64,000 nucleotides of DNA, taken from assembly GCA_905214725.1 (NCBI GenBank), contig CAJMNH010000009.1, positions 40,092-104,091 of the forward strand. The letters are read 5' to 3'. Shown piece by piece: positions 7,970-15,644 of this stretch. Both the position numbers and the translations under genes were made by a program. This DNA is from an uncultured bacterium. Its GTDB lineage: Bacteria > Bacteroidota > Bacteroidia > Bacteroidales > Rikenellaceae. How positions within the stretch are numbered: the stretch's first letter is position 1; each line of letters begins with the position of its first letter. A model generated the notes under the pieces. The model was not told where the DNA came from and did no database searches. It saw only the letters and a program-made list of their open reading frames with translations.

Positions 7970-8911
7970 ATGGCGATACACAAAATCAAGTTCTTTGCCG
8001 GCCGCGGTTCCCGCTACTTGGCAGAGAAAATCGTAGCCAGCTACGGTACGAAACTCGGGGAATCCGAGGTACTGAATTTCAGCGACGGCGAGTTTCAGCC
8101 CTGTTTTCTGGAATCGATCCGCGGGTGTACGGTCTTCGTCATCCAGTCGACATTCCCCCCGACGGACAATCTGATGGAATTGCTGATGATGATCGATGCG
8201 GCCAAGCGCGCTTCGGCCCATCAGGTAATCGCCGTAATGCCCTATTTCGGTTGGGCGCGTCAGGATCGCAAGGACCGTCCCCGCGTGCCGATCGGCGCCA
8301 AGTTGGTCGCCAACCTGCTCGTTGCCGCCGGCGTCGACCGCATCATGACGATGGACCTGCACGCCGACCAGATTCAGGGATTTTTCGACGTGCCCGTCGA
8401 TGCGCTCTACGCCAGCGGCATCTTCGTACCCTATATCGAAAGTCTCAACATTCAGGATCTCTCGATCGCCGCGCCCGATATGGGCGGCGCCAAACGCGCC
8501 AATACCTATGCCAAATACCTCCACACGCCGATCATCATTTCGCACAAGGAACGGGCGAAAGCCAACGTCGTAGGCAAAATGACCGCCATCGGCGATGTCG
8601 AAGGGCGCAATATCATCATCGTGGACGACATGATCGACACGGCCGGCACGATCTGCATGGCCGCCGACATGCTGATGAAAAAAGGCGCCAAGAGCGTTCG
8701 CGCCGCCATCACCCATCCCGTTCTGTCGGGCAGCGCCTACGACAAGATCAACGCCAGCGCATTGGAGGAGGTGATCGTCACCGACACCATTCCGCTGCAC
8801 GAAGGCGAAGACCTCCACAAATTCACCGTGCTGTCGGTCGCCGACATCTTCGCCGACGTCGTCGAGAGGGTGCACAATTACAAGGAAATATCTTCTATTT
8901 TCTTCAAATAG
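7970..8911 (+). CDS. prs: Ribose-phosphate pyrophosphokinase
   Basis: A 313-residue class I PRPP synthetase that makes PRPP from ribose-5-phosphate and ATP for nucleotide, His and Trp synthesis. Signature blocks are FSDGE, QSTFPPTDNLMELL, MPYFGWARQDRKDRPR, TMDLHADQIQGFFDVPVD and the PRPP-binding loop IIIVDDMIDTAGT. The stop codon (8909-8911) is exactly where a MITE-like element begins; the last G of TAG is the first base of the 9-bp repeat that flanks it. The coding sequence is intact, but its natural terminator (9115-9156) has been pushed about 170 bp downstream. Confidence 0.97.
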   Translation: MAIHKIKFFAGRGSRYLAEKIVASYGTKLGESEVLNFSDGEFQPCFLESIRGCTVFVIQSTFPPTDNLMELLMMIDAAKRASAHQVIAVMPYFGWARQDRKDRPRVPIGAKLVANLLVAAGVDRIMTMDLHADQIQGFFDVPVDALYASGIFVPYIESLNIQDLSIAAPDMGGAKRANTYAKYLHTPIIISHKERAKANVVGKMTAIGDVEGRNIIIVDDMIDTAGTICMAADMLMKKGAKSVRAAITHPVLSGSAYDKINASALEEVIVTDTIPLHEGEDLHKFTVLSVADIFADVVERVHNYKEISSIFFK

Positions 8912-8919
8912 GCCGAAAA

Positions 8920-9087
8920 GGCAATTATATACTTGACTGTACCAATCGTATGCGAGCGTCATTCTCGCCGCCTTCGGCGTCGTATATAAGTCTGACCCTC
9001 CCCTAAATCCCCTCCTCGGAGGAGACTTCGTGCCGCCACCGTCAAAATCGGCGCTTTTGACGGTGGTACATCAAAGTATATAATCGC
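8920..9087. mobile_element. MITE-like element with imperfect 24-bp terminal inverted repeats and a 9-bp flanking duplication
   Basis: The ends are inverted copies. GCAATTATATACTT followed by GACTGTACCA starts at 8921; TGGTACATCAAAGTATATAATCGC ends at 9087; 20 of 24 positions match. GGCCGAAAA occurs directly on both sides (8911-8919 and 9088-9096), as expected for a target-site duplication. It contains a further 12-bp hairpin (CCACCGTCAAAA with TTTTGACGGTGG, 9036-9066) and a CCCTCCCCTAAATCCCCTCC-type stretch. There is no open frame. Removing the element and one repeat rejoins the prs stop to its terminator. Confidence 0.7.
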
Positions 9088-9114
9088 GGCCGAAAATACC
9101 CGTTACAGACATTT

Positions 9115-9156
9115 ACAGAGGGATTTGCATTTCATATGAAATCCCTCTGTTTTTTG
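9115..9156 (+). terminator. Original prs terminator, now displaced
   Basis: A 12-bp perfect stem, ACAGAGGGATTT with AAATCCCTCTGT, with a 12-nt loop and then TTTTTTG. Without the inserted element it would sit about 27 bp after the prs stop. Confidence 0.85.
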
Positions 9157-9162
9157 TTTTGG

Positions 9163-9328
9163 TTTTTTCGTATCCTTGGCTGCGCCTTAGACACTTCGTC
9201 TCGGCATAATCAAACGAAACGTTTGCTTCTGCGCTCGTTTTTTTCGTATCTTTGGCTGCGCCTTAGATACTTCGTCTCGGCATAATCAAACTTGCGTTTG
9301 CTTCTGCGCTCGACTTTTCGTATCTTTG
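9163..9328 (+). repeat. Tandem ~75-bp repeat carrying promoter elements (two full units plus the start of a third)
   Basis: Unit 1 (9163-9237) and unit 2 (9239-9312) both read TTTTTTCGTATC(C/T)TTGG, then GCTGCGCCTTAGA, CACTT/TACTT, CGTCTCGGCATAATC, a small hairpin and GCTTCTGCGCTCG. A third unit begins TTTTCGTATCTTTG at 9315. Each unit therefore presents a -7-like element: TATCCTTG 9171-9178, TATCTTTG 9247-9254 and TATCTTTG 9321-9328. The last probably drives the alpha-galactosidase gene. The internal hairpin differs in its loop (CAAACG-AAA-CGTTTG versus CAAAC-TTGC-GTTTG) while its stem is kept. Confidence 0.85.
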
Positions 9329-9358
9329 TTAAAACAAACCGATTCAAAACCAAACGAA

Positions 9359-10966
9359 ATGAAAAGACTACTGTTCCTCCTGCTTCTGGCCGCGTTCAGC
9401 GGCGGGGTTTCGGCCCAAACCGCCGACGTCGAAGTTCCCGATCTGTCGGCCTACATCCTTACTCCGCCCGCGCCGCCTACGCCTCGCATCAACGGAGCGA
9501 AGGTTTTCGGCGCCAGACCCGGCGCGCGATTCCTATTCTCCGTACCCGCATCCGGTGACCGTCCCATGACTTTCTCCGCACAAGGTCTGCCCAAAGGACT
9601 CAAAATCGATCCCCAAACCGGACTGATCTCAGGATGCGTGAAAACACCCGGGGAGTATCGCGTCCTAATCTGCGCAAAGAACGCTCTTGGCGAGAACTCT
9701 CGCGAACTCCGCATCCGCATCGGCGACCGCATCGCGCTCACGCCGCCCATGGGGTGGAACTCTTGGAACTGCTGGGCAAGAGACGTCACGCAGGAGCAGG
9801 TGTTAGCGTCCGCTCGAGCAATGGTCGAAAAAGGGCTCGTAAATCACGGATGGACATACATCAACATCGACGACGGGTGGCAGGGCAAACGTGGCGGCAA
9901 GTACAACGCCATTCTGCCCAACGAAAAGTTCCCCGACATGAAGGCCCTCTCCGACGAAGTGCATGCAATGGGGCTGAAACTCGGAATATACTCCACGCCA
10001 TGGGTCGGAACCTATGCCGCACACATCGGATCCTACTCCGACAATCCCGACGGCGTGAATCAGTGGATAAAGGAGGGGAAGCACAACCAGAATTACAGAT
10101 ATGAGAAGGAGGGCGGCGATTACTGGAAAGACCGAAAAGAGGTATACCGGCACGGACCATACTCCTTCGTCGAAGCCGACGCGAAGCAGTGGGCCGAATG
10201 GGAGGTCGACTATCTCAAGTACGACTGGAATCCAAACGACCTCTATCATGTAAAGGAGATGCACGACGCGTTGCGGGCGACAGACCGTGACATCGTATAC
10301 AGTCTCTCCAACTCTGCCCCCTACGGAGATGCGCCCTTATGGGTGCAGTATTCCGACTGCTGGCGCACAACGGGAGATATTCGAGACACGTGGAAGAGCA
10401 TCTCTTCCATCGGTTTCGCACAGCAGAAGTGGGCCCCTTTCTGCGGGCCCGGGCACTGGCCCGACGCGGACATGCTCGTCGTCGGACTCGTCGGATGGGG
10501 GCCCAAGCTCCACTACACCAAGCTGACCGCGGACGAGCAGTACACACACATGTCCTTATGGGCCATGCTCGCGTCGCCGCTGCTCATCGGGTGCGACATG
10601 GCCAGAATGGATGAATTCACACGCTCTCTGCTTTCGAACGACGAGGTCATAGAGGTCAATCAGGATCCCCTCGGCGTACAGGCCGTACCCATCTGGGAGA
10701 AAGGTGACCACGTCATTTACGTGAAGCATCTCGAGGACGGGGCGATGGCTGTCGGCTTGTTCAACAAGAGTCTTGAACCCGCCGTCATCGGATTCGGAAT
10801 CAAGCAGATCGGGTTAAGAGGAGCTCAGACCGTACGCGATCTATGGAGGCAGAAAGACCTTGAAATTACAAACGACAAATTCTCAGCAGAAGTTCCACCA
10901 CACGGTGTCATCCTGCTGAAACTATATCCCGGTAACACTAAGAAAAACCTTACACCAAAAAAATAA
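9359..10966 (+). CDS. Secreted GH27 alpha-galactosidase with N-terminal Ig-like domain
   Basis: A 535-residue glycoside hydrolase. There is a signal peptide (MKRLLFLLLLAAFSGGVSAQ), then a putative Ig/He_PIG-type domain (about residues 42-123, ending LRIRIGD). The GH27 (beta/alpha)8 barrel follows from LTPPMGWNSWNCWA. By alignment to the human GLA pattern the nucleophile is Asp289 in YLKYDW and the acid/base is Asp340 in WRTTGD. WPDADMLVVG and EVNQDPLGVQ are family blocks, and a beta-sandwich closes the protein. The ATG at 9359 is chosen because it directly opens the signal peptide. The expected role is release of alpha-galactose from dietary or host glycans. Unlike a normal PUL gene it has no SusC/D neighbours. 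Its 3' part is duplicated at 37202-37624, and the DNA after it ends in a relic of the yidC tail, so this copy was probably duplicated here. Confidence 0.94.
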   Translation: MKRLLFLLLLAAFSGGVSAQTADVEVPDLSAYILTPPAPPTPRINGAKVFGARPGARFLFSVPASGDRPMTFSAQGLPKGLKIDPQTGLISGCVKTPGEYRVLICAKNALGENSRELRIRIGDRIALTPPMGWNSWNCWARDVTQEQVLASARAMVEKGLVNHGWTYINIDDGWQGKRGGKYNAILPNEKFPDMKALSDEVHAMGLKLGIYSTPWVGTYAAHIGSYSDNPDGVNQWIKEGKHNQNYRYEKEGGDYWKDRKEVYRHGPYSFVEADAKQWAEWEVDYLKYDWNPNDLYHVKEMHDALRATDRDIVYSLSNSAPYGDAPLWVQYSDCWRTTGDIRDTWKSISSIGFAQQKWAPFCGPGHWPDADMLVVGLVGWGPKLHYTKLTADEQYTHMSLWAMLASPLLIGCDMARMDEFTRSLLSNDEVIEVNQDPLGVQAVPIWEKGDHVIYVKHLEDGAMAVGLFNKSLEPAVIGFGIKQIGLRGAQTVRDLWRQKDLEITNDKFSAEVPPHGVILLKLYPGNTKKNLTPKK

Positions 10967-11023
10967 CGACCCAAAAAAACACAACTCGCTGAAAAACTCC
11001 CTATCGGAGAAATATGCTAAAAT

Positions 11024-11066
11024 GAAAGAAGTGGCGGATTCTTCGGAATTCGCCACCTTCTTTCTT
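11024..11066 (+). terminator. Alpha-galactosidase terminator
   Basis: GAAAGAAGTGGCGGATT pairs, with a bulge and a mismatch, with AATTCGCCACCTTCTTTC around CTTCGG and is followed by TTCTTT. Its flanks match those of the hairpin at 37704, but the stem sequence is entirely different. Confidence 0.75.
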
Positions 11067-11118
11067 CTTTAGAGCCTACAACACGAAAAGTAAACCGCGC
11101 GTTCAGGCAGCGCCGATT

Positions 11119-11163
11119 TTACCTCCGCTTCGGCTTCTTGACACCTCCCTGTGCTCGCGGAGC
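11119..11163 (-). pseudogene. Relic of the yidC 3' end (15 codons)
   Basis: On the minus strand this reads AAPRAQGGVKKPKRR followed by a stop. It matches the true YidC C-terminus at 37807 (AAQRSQGGVKKPKRK) at 12 of 15 residues. The surrounding non-coding DNA (TCAGGCAGC, CCGCTTCGGCTTCTTGAC) also matches. The rest of yidC is absent, so this is the edge of a duplicated segment and not a gene. Confidence 0.8.
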
Positions 11164-11222
11164 AGCAGAAGTCGGCCGACCGCCAAAACAGACGCCCCTG
11201 CATCGACAAGCCGGATTATCAG

Positions 11223-11888
11223 TCAGGCGATCCGCTCCACCAGAACGCGCGGATCCTGTTGCAGCAGTTCGACGAAGGCGTCGCCCTTTTTGTTTTTGCG
11301 CGATTGCAGCAGCAAATTCGCCCGATAGATAATTCCCGTCGCGCTGCGTTCGCTCTCCAATTCGTAAGATACGATGCTGTACCCGCGTTTTCGCAGCAAT
11401 TCCAGCGCATCCTGAATCGCTTCGCGCTCCAAAGCCGAGAAGACGAGCGCCGTACGATGCGCACCTAACCCGCCGAAGATCAGGTTGAGCACCTCCAGCC
11501 CCACGAGCGTCAGCACCGTGGCCGCCGCTGCGACGGCATACATTCCCGCGCCCGTAGCCATGCCCACGCCGGCAATCGCCCAAAGGCTCGCGGCGGTAGT
11601 AAGTCCGCGTACGATCTGGCGGTGAAAAATAATCGCTCCGGCCCCGATGAAACCGATGCCGCTCACCACCTGCGCCGCAACGCGGCTCGGATCGAGCCGT
11701 AACCCGTCGTGTATTGAGATAAACTCTTCGAAACCCCACTGAGACACGATCATAAAGAGCGCGCTACCCAGCGAGACGAGGAAATGGGTGCGAAAGCCCG
11801 CCTCCTTGACGCGCCATTCGCGCTCGACGCCGACGACCGTGCCCAGCAGTCCGGCCACGACCAGCCGTAAGATAAATATCCAAGTCAT
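11223..11888 (-). CDS. MgtC/SapB-family membrane protein
   Basis: A 221-residue inner-membrane protein with four to five transmembrane helices in the first 140 residues. The family signature is present: GVEREW near the start, then AAQVVSGIGFIGAGAIIF and GLTTAASLWAIAGVGMATG. A cytoplasmic ACT-like C-terminal domain follows (LEREAIQDALELLRKRG ... LLQQDPRVLVERI). Homologues are linked to magnesium limitation, acid survival and modulation of ATPase activity; the role here is not shown by context. The gene starts at the duplicated block boundary and is followed upstream (12 kb side) by an unrelated secreted protein, 46 bp away. Confidence 0.9.
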   Translation of the reverse strand: MTWIFILRLVVAGLLGTVVGVEREWRVKEAGFRTHFLVSLGSALFMIVSQWGFEEFISIHDGLRLDPSRVAAQVVSGIGFIGAGAIIFHRQIVRGLTTAASLWAIAGVGMATGAGMYAVAAAATVLTLVGLEVLNLIFGGLGAHRTALVFSALEREAIQDALELLRKRGYSIVSYELESERSATGIIYRANLLLQSRKNKKGDAFVELLQQDPRVLVERIA

Positions 11889-11934
11889 AACCTATTGTTC
11901 GTTTGTCGCGCCGTGCAGCATCGCTGCCGGAACG

Positions 11935-12627
11935 CTATTCCTTCTTCTTGAAAATCACTCCGACGACATAATAGTGCGGCGACAGCCCGACCAGTTCGTC
12001 CGTCAGCGCGGGATCGATCTCGCTGGAGCCGCAACTGCGCACGACACCCGCCTTCGGATCGTACCAGCCCGAACTGTAAAAAGCCAACGGGATCTTCACC
12101 TCCTCGCCCTCCGCCGCCGAAAGCTTGAAGGGCCGCAGCACATAAAAGTAATGCGGTTCGCCATTCGATTCGCAGCTGCGCAACTTAAGCGGCGCGCTGA
12201 ACCGCATCATCCCGGGAATATCCACCGTAAGCAGTTTGGTCGAGTCGTTCTTCGGTGAGAAGATCAGCGTCAGGGAACGTCCCCGCACGAAATCTTCAGC
12301 CGTTTCGGGCAGGTGGTATTTCATCCGAAACCGGGATTGCACCTCCGCCGGCATCTTTGACAACTGCTGCCGCGTACCGCCCGCGTGCGCTGTGTTCATC
12401 CGTTCGGTTCCTGTGCTGTCCGCCTCGTCGATATAGACGGTCACCGCATAGTTCTTCCGCGTAAAATCGCTGAAATCGAAACGCAGCATGTTCACGCCCA
12501 GCGCGCCGAGCGCCGCAATGGCATCTTCCTGTTGCAACTCCGCCGATCTCACGTGCAGTTTCTCCTGTGCCGAAACCGTGCCGAAACACAGGCAGGCGGC
12601 AACAGTGATCCATAGTCTTCTTTTCAT
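11935..12627 (-). CDS. Secreted hypothetical protein
   Basis: A 230-residue protein with a signal peptide (MKRRLWITVAACLCFGTVSAQ). The mature part starts EKLHVRSAELQQEDAIAALGALGVNMLRFDFSDF and looks like a beta-rich periplasmic domain (YAVTVYIDEADSTG, LTLIFSPKNDSTKLLTVDIPG, HYFYVLRPFKLSA). It ends in GVIFKKKE. It resembles an uncharacterised Bacteroides family (DUF5041 comes to mind, unverified). It has its own -7 element at 12653-12660 and may be co-transcribed with the MgtC-like gene 46 bp downstream. Confidence 0.8.
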   Translation of the reverse strand: MKRRLWITVAACLCFGTVSAQEKLHVRSAELQQEDAIAALGALGVNMLRFDFSDFTRKNYAVTVYIDEADSTGTERMNTAHAGGTRQQLSKMPAEVQSRFRMKYHLPETAEDFVRGRSLTLIFSPKNDSTKLLTVDIPGMMRFSAPLKLRSCESNGEPHYFYVLRPFKLSAAEGEEVKIPLAFYSSGWYDPKAGVVRSCGSSEIDPALTDELVGLSPHYYVVGVIFKKKE

Positions 12628-12652
12628 TCGTTCCGGTTTTACGTGTTATGAA

Positions 12653-12660
12653 CAAAGGTA
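12653..12660 (-). promoter_or_regulatory. -7 promoter element of the secreted hypothetical gene
   Basis: TACCTTTG on the minus strand, about 26 bp before the ATG at 12627. Confidence 0.6.
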
Positions 12661-12787
12661 GGTAAAATATCCGACATTCAGTCGTTTCACAGCCTGCCGA
12701 CAGGATGAATCCCGTTTCGGCGCCTCCGGCCGCAGCGCATCTTTCGAAAAAAAACAGGACGGCGGAAAGAATCTTCGAAATATTTCG

Positions 12788-12795
12788 TATCTTTG
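12788..12795 (+). promoter_or_regulatory. -7 promoter element of rpmI-rplT
   Basis: TATCTTTG, 33 bp before the rpmI start. The promoter lies directly upstream of rpmI, so infC is not in this transcript. Confidence 0.7.
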
Positions 12796-12828
12796 CACGC
12801 TATGTTTAACTAAATTACTTTTACGGCA

Positions 12829-13023
12829 ATGCCAAAAATGAAAACAAATGCCGCTGCAAAGAAGCGTTTTACTTTCACCGGCACAGGTAAAATCAAGCGC
12901 AAACACGCTTATCACAGTCACATCCTGACCAAAAAGACTACGAAACAGAAGCGTAACCTCTGCTATTCGGGCACGGTTTCGCCGGCCGACGAGGCCAAGA
13001 TCAAGAACCTGCTGGTTAAATAA
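12829..13023 (+). CDS. rpmI: Large ribosomal subunit protein bL35
   Basis: A 64-residue ribosomal protein starting MPKMKTNAAAKKRFTFTGTGKIKRKHAYHSH in short blocks (PKMKTNAAAKKRF and KIKRKHAYHSHIL are diagnostic). It is basic throughout. The first gene of a two-gene ribosomal unit with rplT, 100 bp downstream. In many bacteria infC precedes it and controls it through the L20 leader; here infC is absent from the locus. Confidence 0.97.
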   Translation: MPKMKTNAAAKKRFTFTGTGKIKRKHAYHSHILTKKTTKQKRNLCYSGTVSPADEAKIKNLLVK

Positions 13024-13123
13024 TCAGTTGAAGGTCGCACTTTTTTATTAACAACGGAGCGAATCAGCCCCGAAGAACGTGAGAGAATCACGTCGCTGAC
13101 AGCTCTATCAAAAACTTTTAAGT

Positions 13124-13468
13124 ATGCCACGTTCAGTCAACACTGTTGCGTCACGCGCAAGAAGGAAAAAAGTTTTGAAGCTTGCCAAGGGTAACTTTGG
13201 TTCAAGGGGAAATGTATGGACCGTTGCCAAAAACACGGTCGAAAAGGGTCTGCAGTATGCCTACGCACACCGCCAGATCAAAAAGCGGACGTTCCGTTCG
13301 CTGTGGATCACGCGTATCAACGCCGCCGTCCGCGCTTACGGAATGACCTATTCGGAATTCATCGGGAAAGTCAACGCCAAGGGTATCGCGATCAACCGCA
13401 AGGTAATGGCCGATCTGGCGATGAACGAACCGAAGGCATTCGAGGCAATCGTAAAAGCAGTTAAATAG
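13124..13468 (+). CDS. rplT: Large ribosomal subunit protein bL20
   Basis: A 114-residue protein that binds 23S rRNA early in 50S assembly. Diagnostic blocks are MPRSVNTVASRARRKKVLKLAKG, split as the basic N-terminal arm, then GLQYAYAHRQIKKRTFRSLWITRINAA and SEFIGKVNAKGIAINRKVMADLA. The 100-bp spacer from rpmI could host L20 autoregulatory structure, but I see no convincing pseudoknot. Followed by a terminator at 13562. Confidence 0.97.
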   Translation: MPRSVNTVASRARRKKVLKLAKGNFGSRGNVWTVAKNTVEKGLQYAYAHRQIKKRTFRSLWITRINAAVRAYGMTYSEFIGKVNAKGIAINRKVMADLAMNEPKAFEAIVKAVK

Positions 13469-13561
13469 CGGTCTCCGGTCGTACGGCGGTACATCCGCCG
13501 GCTGCCGGCGATCTGCGACAAACCGCAATCCGGCCCGTCCGGGGCGAACTGTCGCAAAATC

Positions 13562-13605
13562 AAGCGGAGTTTCGGTCGCAGACCGTCGCTCCGCTTAACT
13601 TTTTC
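13562..13605 (+). terminator. rplT terminator
   Basis: AAGCGGAG (13562-13569) pairs with CTCCGCTT (13589-13596), enclosing a second small stem CGGTC-GCA-GACCG, and is followed by AACTTTTTC. Confidence 0.75.
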
Positions 13606-14211
13606 AGAGGAGCCGCAGATAGAGACAGGGCTCCGATACACGCAATTTATTATTGCATAATTGTTCCGAGATCGGTTGAAAACAACCACCATAGTACTTA
13701 TCGCATATCGAAGAAACCCCGACGATCCCGCCCTCGATCGGCCGACGGATTGAAAAATCCGGCGAACATGCAATATTGCCGTTCCGTCTATCCCCAAGTC
13801 TCCCTCTACGACGGATATCCTCCTGAACAACAGGACGGCAAATTATACAATATTTAATTGCATCAATCCCCCTGCGGACTTAATTGCGAACCGTCCGGTT
13901 TCCACTTGCCCGCTCGGATTTGTCCGCACTCTCCAGAACCCTCGATTCTCGATGCCCCGAACACCTCCAGATTCACCGAACCGCTCCAATCCCGACACTT
14001 TCTCCGCAAACCATCGTCGAATACGGAAAAAGCACGACGCGGCATCGTTATGAACAACTCTGCGTCCCTTGCTCGGACGCCCGACGAACGAATGCCCACA
14101 AGCCATTCGGCCGCATGCATCGGCACCAAGAAGGCGTTTTTCGTCGGATAGGTCTGTCCTGCACCATATTTGGTTTGAGAATTGCAACCTGCCCGAAAAA
14201 CACTTTCGATT
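13606..14211. other. Long intergenic region upstream of the YhiM-like gene
   Basis: About 600 bp without a convincing gene on either strand. The visible open frames lack protein-like composition. An ATATTTGG near 14170 could serve as a weak -7 element for the next gene. I see no repeat, tRNA or strong hairpin here. Confidence 0.5.
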
Positions 14212-15255
14212 ATGAATTACGGTATAAGTATTCTGTTTCGCGGCATACCGCTCGCCATGGCCGCATTCTGTTTCGCCTACGGCATCTACATCGTTTCGGC
14301 CGGCAACGACCCCGGTCGTCTGACGGCAGGTCCGGTGATCTTCTTCCTCGGCTCGATCTGCGTGGCGCTCTACTGTACGGCGGCCACCATCATCCGCCAG
14401 ATTATCGGGACCTATAACCAGACGGCGCGCTATCTCTTTCCAATCGTCGGTTACGCATTCGCACTGACGACACTCGTCTGTGGTATTCTGATCGTCTCGT
14501 CGGGCGCGCCAGGCGCCTTCGTCACGGGTCATGTCGTCTGCGGGCTGGGACTTATCACGGCCTGCGTCTCGACAGCGGCGACCTCCTCGACGAAGTTCAG
14601 CCTGATCCCCAAGAACTCGGCCGACGCCTCGTTCGCGGTCAATCCCGGGGGATTCTCCAAAGGCACGTCGTCGCTGCTGATCGCCATTGCCGGCATCGTG
14701 GCGGCCGCGGCTTGGATCTGGGCCTTCGTTCTCTTCGGCACGGGCCCCGACACGCCCCACACCGTAGCGGGCAGCGTGATGCTCGGCATCGCCTGCGTCT
14801 GCACCTCGCTTATCGCACTGGTAGCCAGCATTGCGCGGCAGGTGCGCGGAACCTACACCCTGCGGGAAAAATCGAAATGGATCGCACTCGTACTGGCGAT
14901 GGGCGGCGTGGCGTTCGTCTTCGGACTGATCATGATCTTCGCCCACTGGGGGCAGACGATCGATTTCGTCGGATTCGTACTGATCGGGCTGGCGCTTATC
15001 TGCTGGAGCATCTCGAGCAAAGTGATCCTGCTGGCTAAAATCTGGCACGCCGACTACCCGCTGGCCAAGCGCATCCCGATCATTCCCGTCGTAACGGCGC
15101 TCATCTGCATGTTCACCGCAGCGTTCCTCTACGAAGAGGCGCTCTTCAAGGCCAAATTCTTCGTCCCCTCGCGCGTATTGATGGGCTTCGGGGCGATCTG
15201 TTTCACCCTCTTCTCGATCGTTTCGATCCTCGAAAGCGGCGCAAGCAAGAAATGA
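14212..15255 (+). CDS. YhiM-like (DUF2776) inner-membrane protein
   Basis: A 347-residue polytopic membrane protein with about ten helices. It matches E. coli YhiM as I remember it: FRGIPLAMAAFCFAYGIYI at the start, CVSTAATSSTKFSLIPKNSA in the middle (GLITACVST), KRIPIIPV, and an almost family-invariant end (SRVLMGFGAICFTLFSIVSIL followed by ESGASKK). YhiM has been linked to acid survival in E. coli; the biochemistry is unknown. The ATG at 14212 is chosen because it aligns with the family N-terminus (MNYGISILFRGIPL). It stands alone between a gene-free stretch and a terminator. Presence in a Bacteroidales genome may reflect transfer. Confidence 0.85.
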   Translation: MNYGISILFRGIPLAMAAFCFAYGIYIVSAGNDPGRLTAGPVIFFLGSICVALYCTAATIIRQIIGTYNQTARYLFPIVGYAFALTTLVCGILIVSSGAPGAFVTGHVVCGLGLITACVSTAATSSTKFSLIPKNSADASFAVNPGGFSKGTSSLLIAIAGIVAAAAWIWAFVLFGTGPDTPHTVAGSVMLGIACVCTSLIALVASIARQVRGTYTLREKSKWIALVLAMGGVAFVFGLIMIFAHWGQTIDFVGFVLIGLALICWSISSKVILLAKIWHADYPLAKRIPIIPVVTALICMFTAAFLYEEALFKAKFFVPSRVLMGFGAICFTLFSIVSILESGASKK

Positions 15256-15360
15256 AAGGACGTATCGGTTGGAATAGCACGGAATAGAAGGCTGTTGGAA
15301 ATCGTCTGCCGGACAGCGGCTGAAAGTCAACGGCCAGTGGACGAATCAAGCAGCGAAAAC

Positions 15361-15398
15361 ACGGACGGAGGGAATGCCCTTCGTCCGTATTTTCTTTT
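15361..15398 (+). terminator. Terminator downstream of the YhiM-like gene
   Basis: ACGGACG pairs with CGTCCGT (extending inward through GAGGG and CCCTT), followed by ATTTTCTTTT. It lies about 105 bp after the stop. Confidence 0.75.
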
Positions 15399-15548
15399 GG
15401 CCGACGAATGGGGCCGACATGGCAGCACAGTTATGGAGCGGATGCCACACGACCTTTCGAATAAAGGATATTCCCTTAACCCCTGAAAGAAAGAGCATAC
15501 TTCCTGAAAATAAGAATCGAACCTTATCTACTTTTTGGATTAATTTCC

Positions 15549-15556
15549 TACATTTG
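15549..15556 (+). promoter_or_regulatory. -7 promoter element of the acyltransferase gene
   Basis: TACATTTG, about 89 bp before the start at 15645. The rest of the 15399-15644 interval shows no gene. Confidence 0.5.
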
Positions 15557-15644
15557 CAAACACGTGGAAAAAGGCGCATAAGGACTTCCGATGCGTACGG
15601 AAAAACGGAGATTCGGAAACTACGAAACCATACCCAACAAATAG

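Noticed and set aside
9036..9066. The 12-bp hairpin inside the MITE-like element as the native prs terminator
   Set aside because: It lacks a T-run, and a better terminator (9115-9156) lies just beyond the element.
13843..15330. A 495-codon minus-strand frame opposite the YhiM-like gene
   Set aside because: Charged shadow of a membrane-protein gene; the plus-strand reading has clear family motifs.
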